NCBI GenBank assembly: GCA_001796865.1
Contig: MGNQ01000051.1
Span: forward strand, 35,361 to 47,675
Direction of reading: 5' to 3'
Source of the DNA: Chloroflexi bacterium RBG_16_56_11
GTDB taxonomy: Bacteria > Chloroflexota > Dehalococcoidia > Dehalococcoidales > RBG-16-60-22
DNA: 12,315 nucleotides
The notes under the pieces were generated by a model, which searched no databases, was not told where the DNA came from, and saw only the letters and a program-made list of their open reading frames with translations. Below are positions 1 through 6,628 of this stretch, in pieces (positions within the stretch are counted from its first letter, which is position 1; every line of letters begins with the position of its first letter). A program made the translations under genes and the position numbers.

Positions 1-261
1 GGTGACATTCATCCGTAAATAACCGGCCTCATACCGGTCAAGCCGCCGCAGGCAGGTGTCGTTCACCTCGTAGATAGCGCCGCGGACTTTCTCCCCGCGG
101 AAGGCCTTGATGGTGGCAACACCACCCCGCCATTGGCGGGACCAACCGGTAAAGATTATCTTGTAATTCGGCAGGGTAGCCACGAACTTCGGCCGGCTGT
201 CCGGGCAGCGGGCTAGCATCTGCTTTTTATTGAGGTTAGAAGCATAGGCGAAATAATACAT
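1..261 (-). CDS. Gamma-glutamylcyclotransferase / AIG2-like family protein, 3' end cut by window edge
   Basis: The 87 visible codons begin MYYFAYASNLNKKQM, the N-terminal signature of the gamma-glutamylcyclotransferase (GGCT/AIG2) fold, whose usual form is YFAYGSN. Further on, GAIYEV (residues 61-66) and LRRLDRYEAG (71-80) match the family's second conserved block; the glutamate at 78 is at the expected catalytic position. Family members release 5-oxoproline from gamma-glutamyl compounds, but many bacterial members have no proven substrate, so only the fold is assigned. The glycine of the usual YGSN loop is alanine here. The ATG at 261 is preceded by a weak GGA; an in-frame ATG at 282 would add MPLTGIK. 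The gene follows the otsAB strand and may be the last gene of that transcript. It runs off the left edge, so length and C-terminus are unknown. Confidence 0.8.
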   Translation of the reverse strand, partial: MYYFAYASNLNKKQMLARCPDSRPKFVATLPNYKIIFTGWSRQWRGGVATIKAFRGEKVRGAIYEVNDTCLRRLDRYEAGYLRMNVT

Positions 262-348
262 CTTTATTCCAGTGAGGGGCATACTTTATTAATGGTCGTG
301 TTCATGCCCTCCTGTCACCCCCGGACCGGGGTTTGCCGGCGCCGCCTG

Positions 349-489
349 TCAGCACCCGGGCTCGCCGGGGTGGCCGCAGCAGCTCTGGCGCTTCCATATC
401 TTGATAAGGTTGTTCCTGAAGACGAGGTATATTTTTCGGTACCAGGGCATGGGCGCCGACATATTGGTGAAAAAGCTGCGAAAAACCAT
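349..489 (-). CDS. Possible small protein with C-terminal CCGHPGEPGC motif
   Basis: A 46-codon reading frame on the same strand as otsBA begins 34 bp after the otsB stop. It encodes a basic, aromatic, hydrophobic stretch (PWYRKIYLVFRNNLIKIWKR, residues 15-34) that could form an amphipathic helix, then ends RQSCCGHPGEPGC. Short proteins ending in CCG-x-x-G-x-PGC are, from memory, recurrent in Chloroflexota-type genomes; I know of no function. The three cysteines and one histidine could bind a metal or a thiol partner, which is speculation. The ATG at 489 has GGAGG upstream, but only three bases away. A longer form would start at 552 and overlap otsB; a shorter one would start at 462. The frame could be chance, but its ending and its place behind otsB favour a real gene. 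Confidence 0.5.
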   Translation of the reverse strand: MVFRSFFTNMSAPMPWYRKIYLVFRNNLIKIWKRQSCCGHPGEPGC

Positions 490-523
490 TGTCCTCCACG
501 GTTGGTTTAGTATATCACCCACA

Positions 524-1342
524 TTATATGGCGGGGACGGGAAAAATCTCAATCATCCTCGTCAGTAGCTCCTCGACCTCGCCGGGAGATTCCAGGTAAT
601 ACTTAGCCGCCGAGTCCGCTTTCTCCCCACCGATATATATCCCCCAGCCTTCCGGGGAACGGAGCGTTCTGAAGGCGTCTTCGTCCGTCAGGTCATCCCC
701 CAGGTAGATAGTCAGCACGGTATCGAGATGACGGGCGGACATGACCCTCCGGCGGATGGTCTCCACCGCCTTCCCTTTATCCCAGTCGACGGGTGGCCGG
801 ATTTCCCAGATTTTCTTCCCGGTGAAAAGCTTGATTTTTTTCTCTCTGACGGCTGGCCCCGTGATTTTCTTGACTATTCCGGCGACGGTTTTTTCGTCGT
901 CCGGCCTGACCAACCGGTAGTGGACGCTCAGACTCAACGTCTTGTCCTGGACGATTACCCCGGTGATGCCCCGCAGGGCCTCCGCCAACTCCGCGGCGAG
1001 CTCTTTCATCGTGACGCGGGCGAGCTCGGCGGGGGGGCTGATGAAGCTGATGCCGGGGCCTTCAATCTCCAAGCCGTGGTTGCCGACGTAATAGATACCG
1101 TCAATACCCACCATCGACCTTGTCTCGGCCAGGGAACGCCCGCTGATGACCCCCAGGCTGACTCCCCCCAGCTGCGAGAGGATACGGAGTTTTTCCCGCA
1201 CCGCCGGTGAGAGCCTGGCGTCCTCGGGCCGGCCGACGATGGGCGTTAGTGTCCCGTCGTAGTCGGAGAGGAGAAGGACGTGTGGTGCCGCCCTGAGGGC
1301 GGCGACACAAGAAGGCCACGCCTTGAACAGGTGCTCCATCAT
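524..1342 (-). CDS. otsB: Trehalose-6-phosphate phosphatase
   Basis: This 272-residue protein is a HAD-superfamily phosphatase of the OtsB type and would remove phosphate from trehalose-6-phosphate in the cytoplasm to give trehalose. All HAD motifs are visible: motif I SDYDGTLTPI (26-35, nucleophile D27 and acid D29), motif II SGRS (67-70), the motif III lysine in DWDKG (186-190), and motif IV GDDLTDED (215-222). GNHGLE (87-92) is the family's substrate-side signature. Length is normal for bacterial OtsB. The start overlaps the otsA stop as ATGA (1339-1342), a sign of translational coupling; a second ATG follows at once, so translation could begin one codon later. Together with otsA it forms the standard two-step trehalose pathway. 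Identity is firm. Confidence 0.95.
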   Translation of the reverse strand: MMEHLFKAWPSCVAALRAAPHVLLLSDYDGTLTPIVGRPEDARLSPAVREKLRILSQLGGVSLGVISGRSLAETRSMVGIDGIYYVGNHGLEIEGPGISFISPPAELARVTMKELAAELAEALRGITGVIVQDKTLSLSVHYRLVRPDDEKTVAGIVKKITGPAVREKKIKLFTGKKIWEIRPPVDWDKGKAVETIRRRVMSARHLDTVLTIYLGDDLTDEDAFRTLRSPEGWGIYIGGEKADSAAKYYLESPGEVEELLTRMIEIFPVPAI

Positions 1343-2862
1343 GCCCCCGCCATCTCCAGGAGCCGCGAGACGATACCGGCCCCCCAGTGGAAAATGTCAT
1401 TCCCGGCGACGACGCGGCGCATGTTTTTCATCCGCCGCCGCCTTTCGGTTTCTGGCATGGTGAGCGCTTCTTTGAGCCTGGCGGCAAAATCGTTGGTGGC
1501 GAAGGGGTTTATCAGGATGGCGTCGGCCAGTTCCTCGGCGGCGCCGGTGAACCGGCTCAAGACCAGCACGCCGTCGCCGTCATTCCTGGCGGCAACGTAT
1601 TCCTTGGCTACCAGGTTCATGCCGTCGTGGAGAGAGCTGACCACGCAGAAATCCGCCAGATTGCGCAGGGCGCCCAGGGTCTCCCGGGAAAGCTGGCCGG
1701 TGAGCGATATCACCGGTTGCCAGTCACCGGTCGTGTACTTTTCGTTGACGTCTTTTATCAGCCGCCTGACCCGCCTCGCCAGGTCGCGGTATGTCCCGAT
1801 GTCGGTCCGGCTGGGCATGCCGGCCTGGATAAAGACGACTTTCCCGCGGTATCCGGGATTGTCCTCCAGGAATTTATCCAGTGCCAGGAGGCGCTCCGGG
1901 ATACCCTTGGTGTAGTCTATCCGGTCAAGTCCGATACCCACGATTTTTCCATCCAGCCGGTACCGGCGGCTCAGTCTTTCCATCTCCTGCCGCACCTCCG
2001 GCCGGCGGGACTGCCCGGAAATACCCGCGAAGTCGACGCTGATGGGGAACGGCTGCACGAAGGTCTTCCTCCCATCCCTGGCTATCGAAACGCCGCGGCG
2101 GTCGGTCGCCGCCCCCGGCAGGTGTCCAGCTGACTCTACGAAGTTACGGCAGAAGTCTCCGATATGGAAGCCCAGCAGGTCGTTGCCGAGCATCCCGGCG
2201 ATTATTTCCTCGTGCCATGGACAGGTACGGAAAACCTCATAAGGGGGCCAGGGGATGTGCCAGAACTGGCCGATAGTCATGTCCGGCGCGTCCTTCCGGA
2301 GAATGCCCGGGAGCATCGCGAAATGATAGTCCTGCACCAGGACCACCGCCCGCCGCCCCGCGGACTCTTTTAAAACCGCGTCGGCAAATATCCGGTTCAC
2401 CTTCCGGTATGTCTTCCAGTCGGCCTCGCGGAAGACCGGCGCCGTAAAGGCAATATGGCAGAGAGGCCAGAGTGCCTGGTTCGAGAAGCCGAGATAAAAA
2501 CCGGCTATCTCATCTGGCGTCAGCCACACACGCCGCAGGGTGTATTCTGGACTGTCCGGCGGCACGGCCACGCGGTCGCGCACGTCGACCACTTTTTTAT
2601 CAGCGCTGCCGGAGCCGTGGGCCACCCATATCCCGCCCGCGGCGCGCAGCAGCGGGTCCAGCGCCTCGGTAAGCCCGCCGACCGGGCGGTTCCAGGTAAT
2701 TTCCCGGCCGGAAAGGTGGTGAATATAGGGCTCCCGGTGGGAAACGACGATAAAAGGCCGGTCCCCCAGCCTCGCTTTCACCTGCCGGAATAGCTCCTCC
2801 CTGTCTATCGACGCTCTCTTTACCATATTCGCTGTCTGGTCACGGATATTTGCTATCAGCAT
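1339..2862 (-). CDS. otsA: Trehalose-6-phosphate synthase (glycosyltransferase family 20)
   Basis: This 507-residue GT20 enzyme would transfer glucose from a nucleotide sugar to glucose-6-phosphate. Visible family blocks are VSHREPY (40-46) with the glycine loop VGGLTEAL (61-68), WHIPWPPYEVFR (201-212), LLGFHIGDFCRNF (229-241), the phosphate and donor site GLDRIDYTKGIPERL (311-325), and the donor-binding segment SSLHDGMNLVAKEYVAAR (409-426). Many family members have SNR where this one has SHR; donor preference (UDP-, ADP- or GDP-glucose) cannot be read from the sequence. Close relatives include glucosylglycerol-phosphate synthases, but the coupled otsB supports trehalose. The start is uncertain: ATG 2862 lacks a ribosome site, and an in-frame ATG at 2826 would remove 12 residues. 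A candidate promoter just upstream would leave almost no leader for 2862, which slightly favours 2826. Confidence 0.94.
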   Translation of the reverse strand: MLIANIRDQTANMVKRASIDREELFRQVKARLGDRPFIVVSHREPYIHHLSGREITWNRPVGGLTEALDPLLRAAGGIWVAHGSGSADKKVVDVRDRVAVPPDSPEYTLRRVWLTPDEIAGFYLGFSNQALWPLCHIAFTAPVFREADWKTYRKVNRIFADAVLKESAGRRAVVLVQDYHFAMLPGILRKDAPDMTIGQFWHIPWPPYEVFRTCPWHEEIIAGMLGNDLLGFHIGDFCRNFVESAGHLPGAATDRRGVSIARDGRKTFVQPFPISVDFAGISGQSRRPEVRQEMERLSRRYRLDGKIVGIGLDRIDYTKGIPERLLALDKFLEDNPGYRGKVVFIQAGMPSRTDIGTYRDLARRVRRLIKDVNEKYTTGDWQPVISLTGQLSRETLGALRNLADFCVVSSLHDGMNLVAKEYVAARNDGDGVLVLSRFTGAAEELADAILINPFATNDFAARLKEALTMPETERRRRMKNMRRVVAGNDIFHWGAGIVSRLLEMAGA

Positions 2863-2864
2863 TA

Positions 2865-2893
2865 AGCGTAAAGCAAGCGTCGGGGACTGTCAA
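2865..2893 (-). promoter_or_regulatory. Candidate promoter for otsAB
   Basis: On the minus strand a perfect TTGACA (2893-2888) is followed after 17 bp by TACGCT (2870-2865), which matches the -10 consensus at only three of six positions. Transcription would begin near 2858, inside the first codons of the longer otsA form. This is either a weak promoter that favours the start at 2826 or a chance match. Confidence 0.3.
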
Positions 2894-2953
2894 GCGAGCC
2901 AGCTTGCCACTTTTACTCTTTCGACGGTTAGCGAAAAAAAGCCCTTGACACCC

Positions 2954-3008
2954 TTCGACAGGCTGAGGGCGAGCGGCACTGGTAGCCGCTCATGGTGAGC
3001 CGGTCGAA
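2954..3008. repeat. REP-like palindromic element, copy A
   Basis: A 55-bp imperfect palindrome starts TTCGACAGGCTGA and ends GTGAGCCGGTCGAA. The two 24-bp arms (2954-2977 and 2985-3008) match at 18 positions; the inner 7 bp GAGCGGC/GCCGCTC are perfect around the loop ACTGGTA. It lies in the gap between divergent otsA and hsp20, has no coding capacity and no T tract, so it is not a classic terminator. It shares TTCGACAGGC and GTGAGCC(A/G)GTCGAA with the element at 8473-8583. Dispersed palindromes with these words are familiar from bacterial intergenic regions. Confidence 0.75.
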
Positions 3009-3123
3009 CCATAGCGGCGGGAACTAATACTCTTCAAATATCAAAATTTACATCTAAGATCGACTAAAAACAGCTTGCCAAAACCTTGTGACTAAAGTCG
3101 CTGTGAATAGTTAAGAATCAATT

Positions 3124-3163
3124 TATAATAAACTTGATAGTAGTAAGCTAAGTCAAAAGGAGG
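3124..3163 (+). promoter_or_regulatory. hsp20 -10 element and ribosome binding site
   Basis: A perfect TATAAT (3124-3129) lies 41 bp before the hsp20 start. At 17 bp spacing the -35 would be CTGTGA (3101-3106), a poor match, so either the promoter depends on an activator or another sigma factor, or the -10 box suffices. AAAGGAGG (3156-3163) is a strong Shine-Dalgarno six bases before GTG 3170 and fixes that start. Confidence 0.6.
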
Positions 3164-3169
3164 AATACG

Positions 3170-3613
3170 GTGAACGCTTTAGTTAGATGGAATCCCGAAA
3201 GGGATCTGGTCATGGGGCCTGTCTTCCGCCCGCTGGACACATTCGAAGACATAGAAGAGATAATCGGCAATGCTTTCGACGCCGGTCTAATGCCGAAAGT
3301 CGATATGTATGAGGAAGGAAAGGAGCTGGTGGTCAAGGCGGAGTTGCCCGGACTAAGGAAGAAAGACCTGGATGTCCGGGTTGACGGAGATGTGTTGACC
3401 ATCAAGGCGGAGAAAAAAGAGGAGAAAGAGACCAAAGAAGACAGTTACTATACCAGGGAGCGGAACTTCGGCCGGTTTGTGCGGTATATCACCCTTCCGA
3501 ATCGCGTGGACGCCGAAAAAGTAACCGCGACACTCAAGAAAGGTCTCCTCGAGGTAAGGCTGACCAAGGTGGAAGAGCCCGAGACGAAGCGGATAGAAGT
3601 CAAGACCAAATAG
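3170..3613 (+). CDS. Small heat shock protein, Hsp20/alpha-crystallin family
   Basis: The 147-residue protein is a typical bacterial Hsp20, an ATP-independent holdase that binds unfolding proteins in the cytoplasm. The alpha-crystallin domain runs from about residue 42 (PKVDMYEE) to 140 and includes VVKAELPGLRKKDLDVRV, DVLTIKAEKK, the FGRFVRYITLP strand and the hallmark A-x-x-x-x-G-L block ATLKKGLLEVRL. A C-terminal IEV (I-x-I/V) motif near residue 142, used for oligomer contacts, is present. Length is normal. The start is GTG, fixed by a strong ribosome site. The gene stands alone, divergent from otsAB, and is followed by a rho-independent terminator. Its base composition is somewhat lower in GC than the flanking genes. 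Confidence 0.95.
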   Translation: MNALVRWNPERDLVMGPVFRPLDTFEDIEEIIGNAFDAGLMPKVDMYEEGKELVVKAELPGLRKKDLDVRVDGDVLTIKAEKKEEKETKEDSYYTRERNFGRFVRYITLPNRVDAEKVTATLKKGLLEVRLTKVEEPETKRIEVKTK

Positions 3614-3634
3614 TCAGTACCGGATACGGACGAA

Positions 3635-3668
3635 GGGGCCGGGGGTTTAAACCCGGCTCCTTTTTTTT
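3635..3668 (+). terminator. Rho-independent terminator of hsp20
   Basis: Nine base pairs (3635-3643 with 3652-3660, including one G-U) enclose an 8-base loop and are followed by eight T residues (3661-3668). It begins 21 bp after the hsp20 stop. On the other strand the same bases encode the last residues and the stop of the P-type ATPase: the T tract reads as lysine codons in ARKKRSRV and the TAA lies in the hairpin loop. Confidence 0.88.
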
Positions 3669-6433
3669 CGGGCCGGTCTTCTCATTATTATCCTTAAAAA
3701 CCTTATTTTCAGCTTGCGGAGTCGCGGGTAACGCGCGGGATGCCACTTGCCCAGGCTGAAAAGCCGCGGGAAAAAGACTTTACGCGCTTCTTCGATGATA
3801 AACAGGCCGCCGCCCGCCAGGATGACGACGCCCCACCTTTCCATCCCTAGGGGCACCGTGCGGAAAGCGAGCTGCAGGGGCGGCAGGTAAACGGCCGCCA
3901 GTTGGAGCACGATGGCCACCGAGATGGACACTATCAGCCAGCGGTTGCGGAGGAGTCCCAGCTTGAAGACGGTTTTCTCGTCCGACCTGGCATTAAAGGC
4001 CCGGAACCACTCGAAGGTCACCATGGTGCAGAAAGCCATGGTGCGGGCTTCCTCGATGCTCATCCTGGCCTGTGCCCAGTTAAAAATAAAGAAGACCCCC
4101 AGACCCATGATCGTCCCCATAAAACCGATGCGAAATATCATACCCGGGAATAGAATCCCGACCTTCGTATGACGCGGCGGGTGTTTCAGCTCCTCGCCGG
4201 TCTTGGGCTCCAGCCCCAGGGGCACGGCCACCGCCGTGTCCGTGACCAGGTTTATCCAGATAATCTGGATGGCCAGCAAAGGGGCCTTTCCGATGAAAAA
4301 GATTGTCAGGATCAGTGCCAGCAGCTCGCCGATTGTGGTGCTCAGGAGATAGAAGATGACGTTCCTCAGGCGGTTGAATATCACTCGTCCCTCTTCCACG
4401 GCCGCCACCACCGAGGCGAAATTATCGTCCGCCAGCGTCATGTCGCTGGCTTCCTTGGCCACGTCCGTGCCGGTGATACCCATGGCGATGCCGATATTGG
4501 CCGCCTTCAGGGCCGGGGCATCGTTGACGCCGTCGCCGGTCATGGCCACGACATGCCCCCGGCTCTTCAGGGCATTGACGATGCGCAGCTTCTGAATGGG
4601 CTCGATGCGGGCGAAGACGGAAATACCTTCCACCTGCCGCGCCAGGTCGGCGTCGCTCATCTCGCCGAGCTCCTTCCCCGTTACCGCCCTGCCCGGGGGG
4701 AGATCGAGTTGACGGGCGATGGACTCGGCCGTTATCCGGTTATCGCCGGTAATCATGATGACCTTGATTCCGGCCTGCCGGCACTGCCGGATGGACTCCC
4801 GGGCTTCCTCCCGGGGGGGATCAGCCATGCCGGAAAGCCCCACGAACACCAGGTTCCCCCGCAGGTGCTCGTCTTCCAGGTCGTCGAATCCGGCGGGGAG
4901 GTCGATATAGGCCGTCGCGATGACCCTCATAGCTTCCCCGGCCAGTGCCTCGTTGGCCTGGTGAATCGCCTTGATATCGGCTTCCCGCAGGGGAACCGCC
5001 CGCCCGTCGTTGTACCACTGCGAGCTGAGCGCCAGGATTTTTTCCGCAGCGCCCTTGACGTAAGCGACCCGCCCTTCGCCCCGGGTTGAAGGGTGCAGGG
5101 TCGCCATGTACAGCTTTTCACTCTGGAACGGGATTTCATCGAGGCGCGGGAAGCTCTTTTCCAGCTTCTCACGCTCCAGGCCGGCCTTGGCGGCGGCCAC
5201 AATCAAGGCGCCCTCGGTCGGGTCGCCGAAGACGCTGCAGCAACGTTCGTCTTCCCGCGTAATGGCAGCATCGTTGCAGAGGGCGCCTATCCTGAGGTGA
5301 AGCATCAGGGCCGGCTCGGTCGCCGCCGCCAGTCTGGCGCCGTCGATGGTGAACTCGCCTTCGGTAACATAGCCTTCACCGGTAACTTTAATGTGGCGAC
5401 CGTCAGTGTAGATTTGGCGCACCGTCATCTGGTTTAGCGTGAGCGTGCCGGTCTTGTCCGAGCAGATGACCGTAGCCGACCCTAGGGTCTCCACCGCCAC
5501 GAGCTTGCGGATGATGGCGTTGCGGCGGGCCATTATCCTCATCCCCACCGCCAGCACCACGGTGACCACGGCCGGGAGCCCTTCCGGGATGGCGGAGACC
5601 GCCGCCGCCACGGCCAGCAGGAAGACCTCCAGCCAGTCCAGCCCCTTGAGTAACCCGACGACCACCAGCAGGACGCAGACCGCCAGGAACAGCCCGATGA
5701 CGTAATAGCTCAGTTTATTGATGCTTTTCTGGAGGGGAGTCTTTTCTTCCTTTACCTCCTGGATACCGCTGGCTATCCGGCCCATCTCGGTGTTCATGCC
5801 GGTGCCGGTGACCGCCGCAGTGGCCCTCCCGTAAGCGACGACTGTCCCCATGAATACCAGGTTTTTACGCTCGGCCACGGGCAGGTCGCCGTGCAGGACA
5901 TGGGTGTGCTTATCCACCGGCACGGACTCGCCGGTCAGGGTGGCTTCGTTGGTCTTAAGATTGGAGGCCTCGACCAGCCGGGCGTCGGCGGGGACCTTGT
6001 CCCCGGCTTCGAAGAGGAGGATATCCCCGGGGACGATTTCACGGGCGGGCAGCATTTTCACGCTTCCGTTGCGGCGCACCCTGGCCTGGGGGGCGGCGAG
6101 ACGGAGCAGGGCCTCCATGGCCTTTTCCGCCCGGGTCTCCTGGGCGAACCCGATGATGGCGTTTAAAAAAAGGACCCCCAGCACCACCCAGGCATCCAGG
6201 AAATGCCCGGTAGCAATGGAGATGACCACGGCCACCAGCAGCACGTAAATGAGTGGACTCAGAAATTGCCGCAGAAAGACTACGGCCGGCGAGGTCTTTT
6301 TCTTGCCTGTGAGCTGGTTCGGGCCATGCCGGAGAAGGCGGTCGGCCACCTCGGATGCGGTCAGACCGGCCCGGCGGGACTCCAGCGACTTTAAGGCCGC
6401 CTCGACGCTGAGGCTGTGCCAGGATTCATCCAT
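3647..6433 (-). CDS. Calcium-type cation-transporting P-type ATPase (P2 class)
   Basis: This 928-residue inner-membrane pump couples ATP hydrolysis to cation export. Domains in order: N-terminal cation-ATPase domain (1-75), M1-M2 (about 50-98), actuator domain with LTGES (166-170), M3-M4 with AIPEGLP (281-287), phosphorylation site CSDKTGT (324-330, D326), nucleotide-binding domain with KGAAEK (460-465), hinge MITGDN (560-565) and MTGDGVNDAP (631-640), then M5-M10. Calcium ligands of the SERCA type are mostly present: E284 in M4, E703 in M5, N728/T731/D732 in WINLVTD of M6. The M5 asparagine of SERCA site I is threonine here (STTIGE). This supports Ca2+ export with perhaps one full-affinity site; Mn2+ or another cation is possible. 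The tail is very basic (RRPARKKRSRV). The start ATG 6433 lacks a clear ribosome site. Confidence 0.93.
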   Translation of the reverse strand: MDESWHSLSVEAALKSLESRRAGLTASEVADRLLRHGPNQLTGKKKTSPAVVFLRQFLSPLIYVLLVAVVISIATGHFLDAWVVLGVLFLNAIIGFAQETRAEKAMEALLRLAAPQARVRRNGSVKMLPAREIVPGDILLFEAGDKVPADARLVEASNLKTNEATLTGESVPVDKHTHVLHGDLPVAERKNLVFMGTVVAYGRATAAVTGTGMNTEMGRIASGIQEVKEEKTPLQKSINKLSYYVIGLFLAVCVLLVVVGLLKGLDWLEVFLLAVAAAVSAIPEGLPAVVTVVLAVGMRIMARRNAIIRKLVAVETLGSATVICSDKTGTLTLNQMTVRQIYTDGRHIKVTGEGYVTEGEFTIDGARLAAATEPALMLHLRIGALCNDAAITREDERCCSVFGDPTEGALIVAAAKAGLEREKLEKSFPRLDEIPFQSEKLYMATLHPSTRGEGRVAYVKGAAEKILALSSQWYNDGRAVPLREADIKAIHQANEALAGEAMRVIATAYIDLPAGFDDLEDEHLRGNLVFVGLSGMADPPREEARESIRQCRQAGIKVIMITGDNRITAESIARQLDLPPGRAVTGKELGEMSDADLARQVEGISVFARIEPIQKLRIVNALKSRGHVVAMTGDGVNDAPALKAANIGIAMGITGTDVAKEASDMTLADDNFASVVAAVEEGRVIFNRLRNVIFYLLSTTIGELLALILTIFFIGKAPLLAIQIIWINLVTDTAVAVPLGLEPKTGEELKHPPRHTKVGILFPGMIFRIGFMGTIMGLGVFFIFNWAQARMSIEEARTMAFCTMVTFEWFRAFNARSDEKTVFKLGLLRNRWLIVSISVAIVLQLAAVYLPPLQLAFRTVPLGMERWGVVILAGGGLFIIEEARKVFFPRLFSLGKWHPARYPRLRKLKIRFLRIIMRRPARKKRSRV

Positions 6434-6519
6434 ACCGCAAATATGGTAACATAGAAGTTTGGCCGCTGGCTACCGACCCGATAACAGGTTAATTAATGAT
6501 TGTCCTCTCGCGACGATGT

Positions 6520-6549
6520 ATGGTAGAATTGAAACATAAGTTGTTTCAA
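6520..6549 (-). promoter_or_regulatory. Candidate promoter for the P-type ATPase gene
   Basis: On the minus strand TTGAAA (6549-6544) and TACCAT (6525-6520) are 18 bp apart and point to the ATPase gene. The leader would be about 80 bases. The -35 box is the right half of the inverted repeat at 6528-6550. The boxes match consensus at five and four of six positions; no experimental support. Confidence 0.35.
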
Positions 6550-6550
6550 T
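6528..6550. repeat. Perfect 8-bp inverted repeat, candidate operator
   Basis: ATTGAAAC (6528-6535) and GTTTCAAT (6543-6550) are exact inverted copies separated by ATAAGTT. The size and AT-rich sequence suit a dimeric repressor or activator site. Its two halves supply -35-like boxes for candidate promoters in both directions. As RNA it would be a weak hairpin without a T tract, so a terminator is unlikely. Confidence 0.55.
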
Positions 6551-6599
6551 ACATATTATGCGTAGTGTCTTGACAAATATATAAATCATTTGATACTAT
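6530..6599 (+). promoter_or_regulatory. Candidate tandem promoters for iorA
   Basis: P1: TTGAAA (6530-6535), 18 bp spacer, TATTAT (6554-6559). P2: perfect TTGACA (6570-6575), 18 bp spacer, TACTAT (6594-6599) preceded by an extended -10 TG. P2 would start about 23 bases before the iorA ATG. No Shine-Dalgarno is visible between P2 and the start. Confidence 0.5.
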
Positions 6600-6628
6600 C
6601 ATCAATAATTCTTTATTATTTTGCGTAG

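Larger units (their letters stand above)
2863..3169. other. Divergent intergenic region between otsA and hsp20
   Basis: No gene is supported in these 307 bp. The otsA-proximal part holds a possible minus-strand promoter. The centre holds the REP-like palindrome. The right part (about 3025-3169) is clearly AT-richer and contains the hsp20 promoter and ribosome site. No CIRCE element (TTAGCACTC-N9-GAGTGCTAA) or HAIR-type HspR site was found; only a short GACT-AA-AGTC repeat at about 3090-3099 is visible. Confidence 0.7.

Noticed and set aside
264..305. 13-residue frame MNTTINKVCPSLE ending two bases before the GGCT start, preceded by AGGAGGG
   Set aside because: The Shine-Dalgarno is only two bases from the ATG and there is no attenuator structure or codon bias. 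It is too short to support as a leader peptide.
316..331. GC-rich near-palindrome ACCCC...GGGGT downstream of the small gene
   Set aside because: No T tract follows on either strand and the loop would be too small, so it was not called a terminator.
1387..2133. 248-codon plus-strand open frame
   Set aside because: It is antisense to otsA; the opposite strand encodes conserved GT20 blocks over the same span.
2945..2950. Plus-strand TTGACA as a -35 box for hsp20
   Set aside because: No -10 box lies at 16-18 bp and it is more than 200 bp from the hsp20 start; it abuts the REP-like element.
3050..3130. CIRCE or HAIR operator before hsp20
   Set aside because: Neither consensus is present; only a 4-bp GACT/AGTC pair is visible, which is too short to call.
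4169..5089. 306-codon plus-strand open frame
   Set aside because: It is antisense to the P-type ATPase nucleotide-binding domain and has no recognisable motif or ribosome site.
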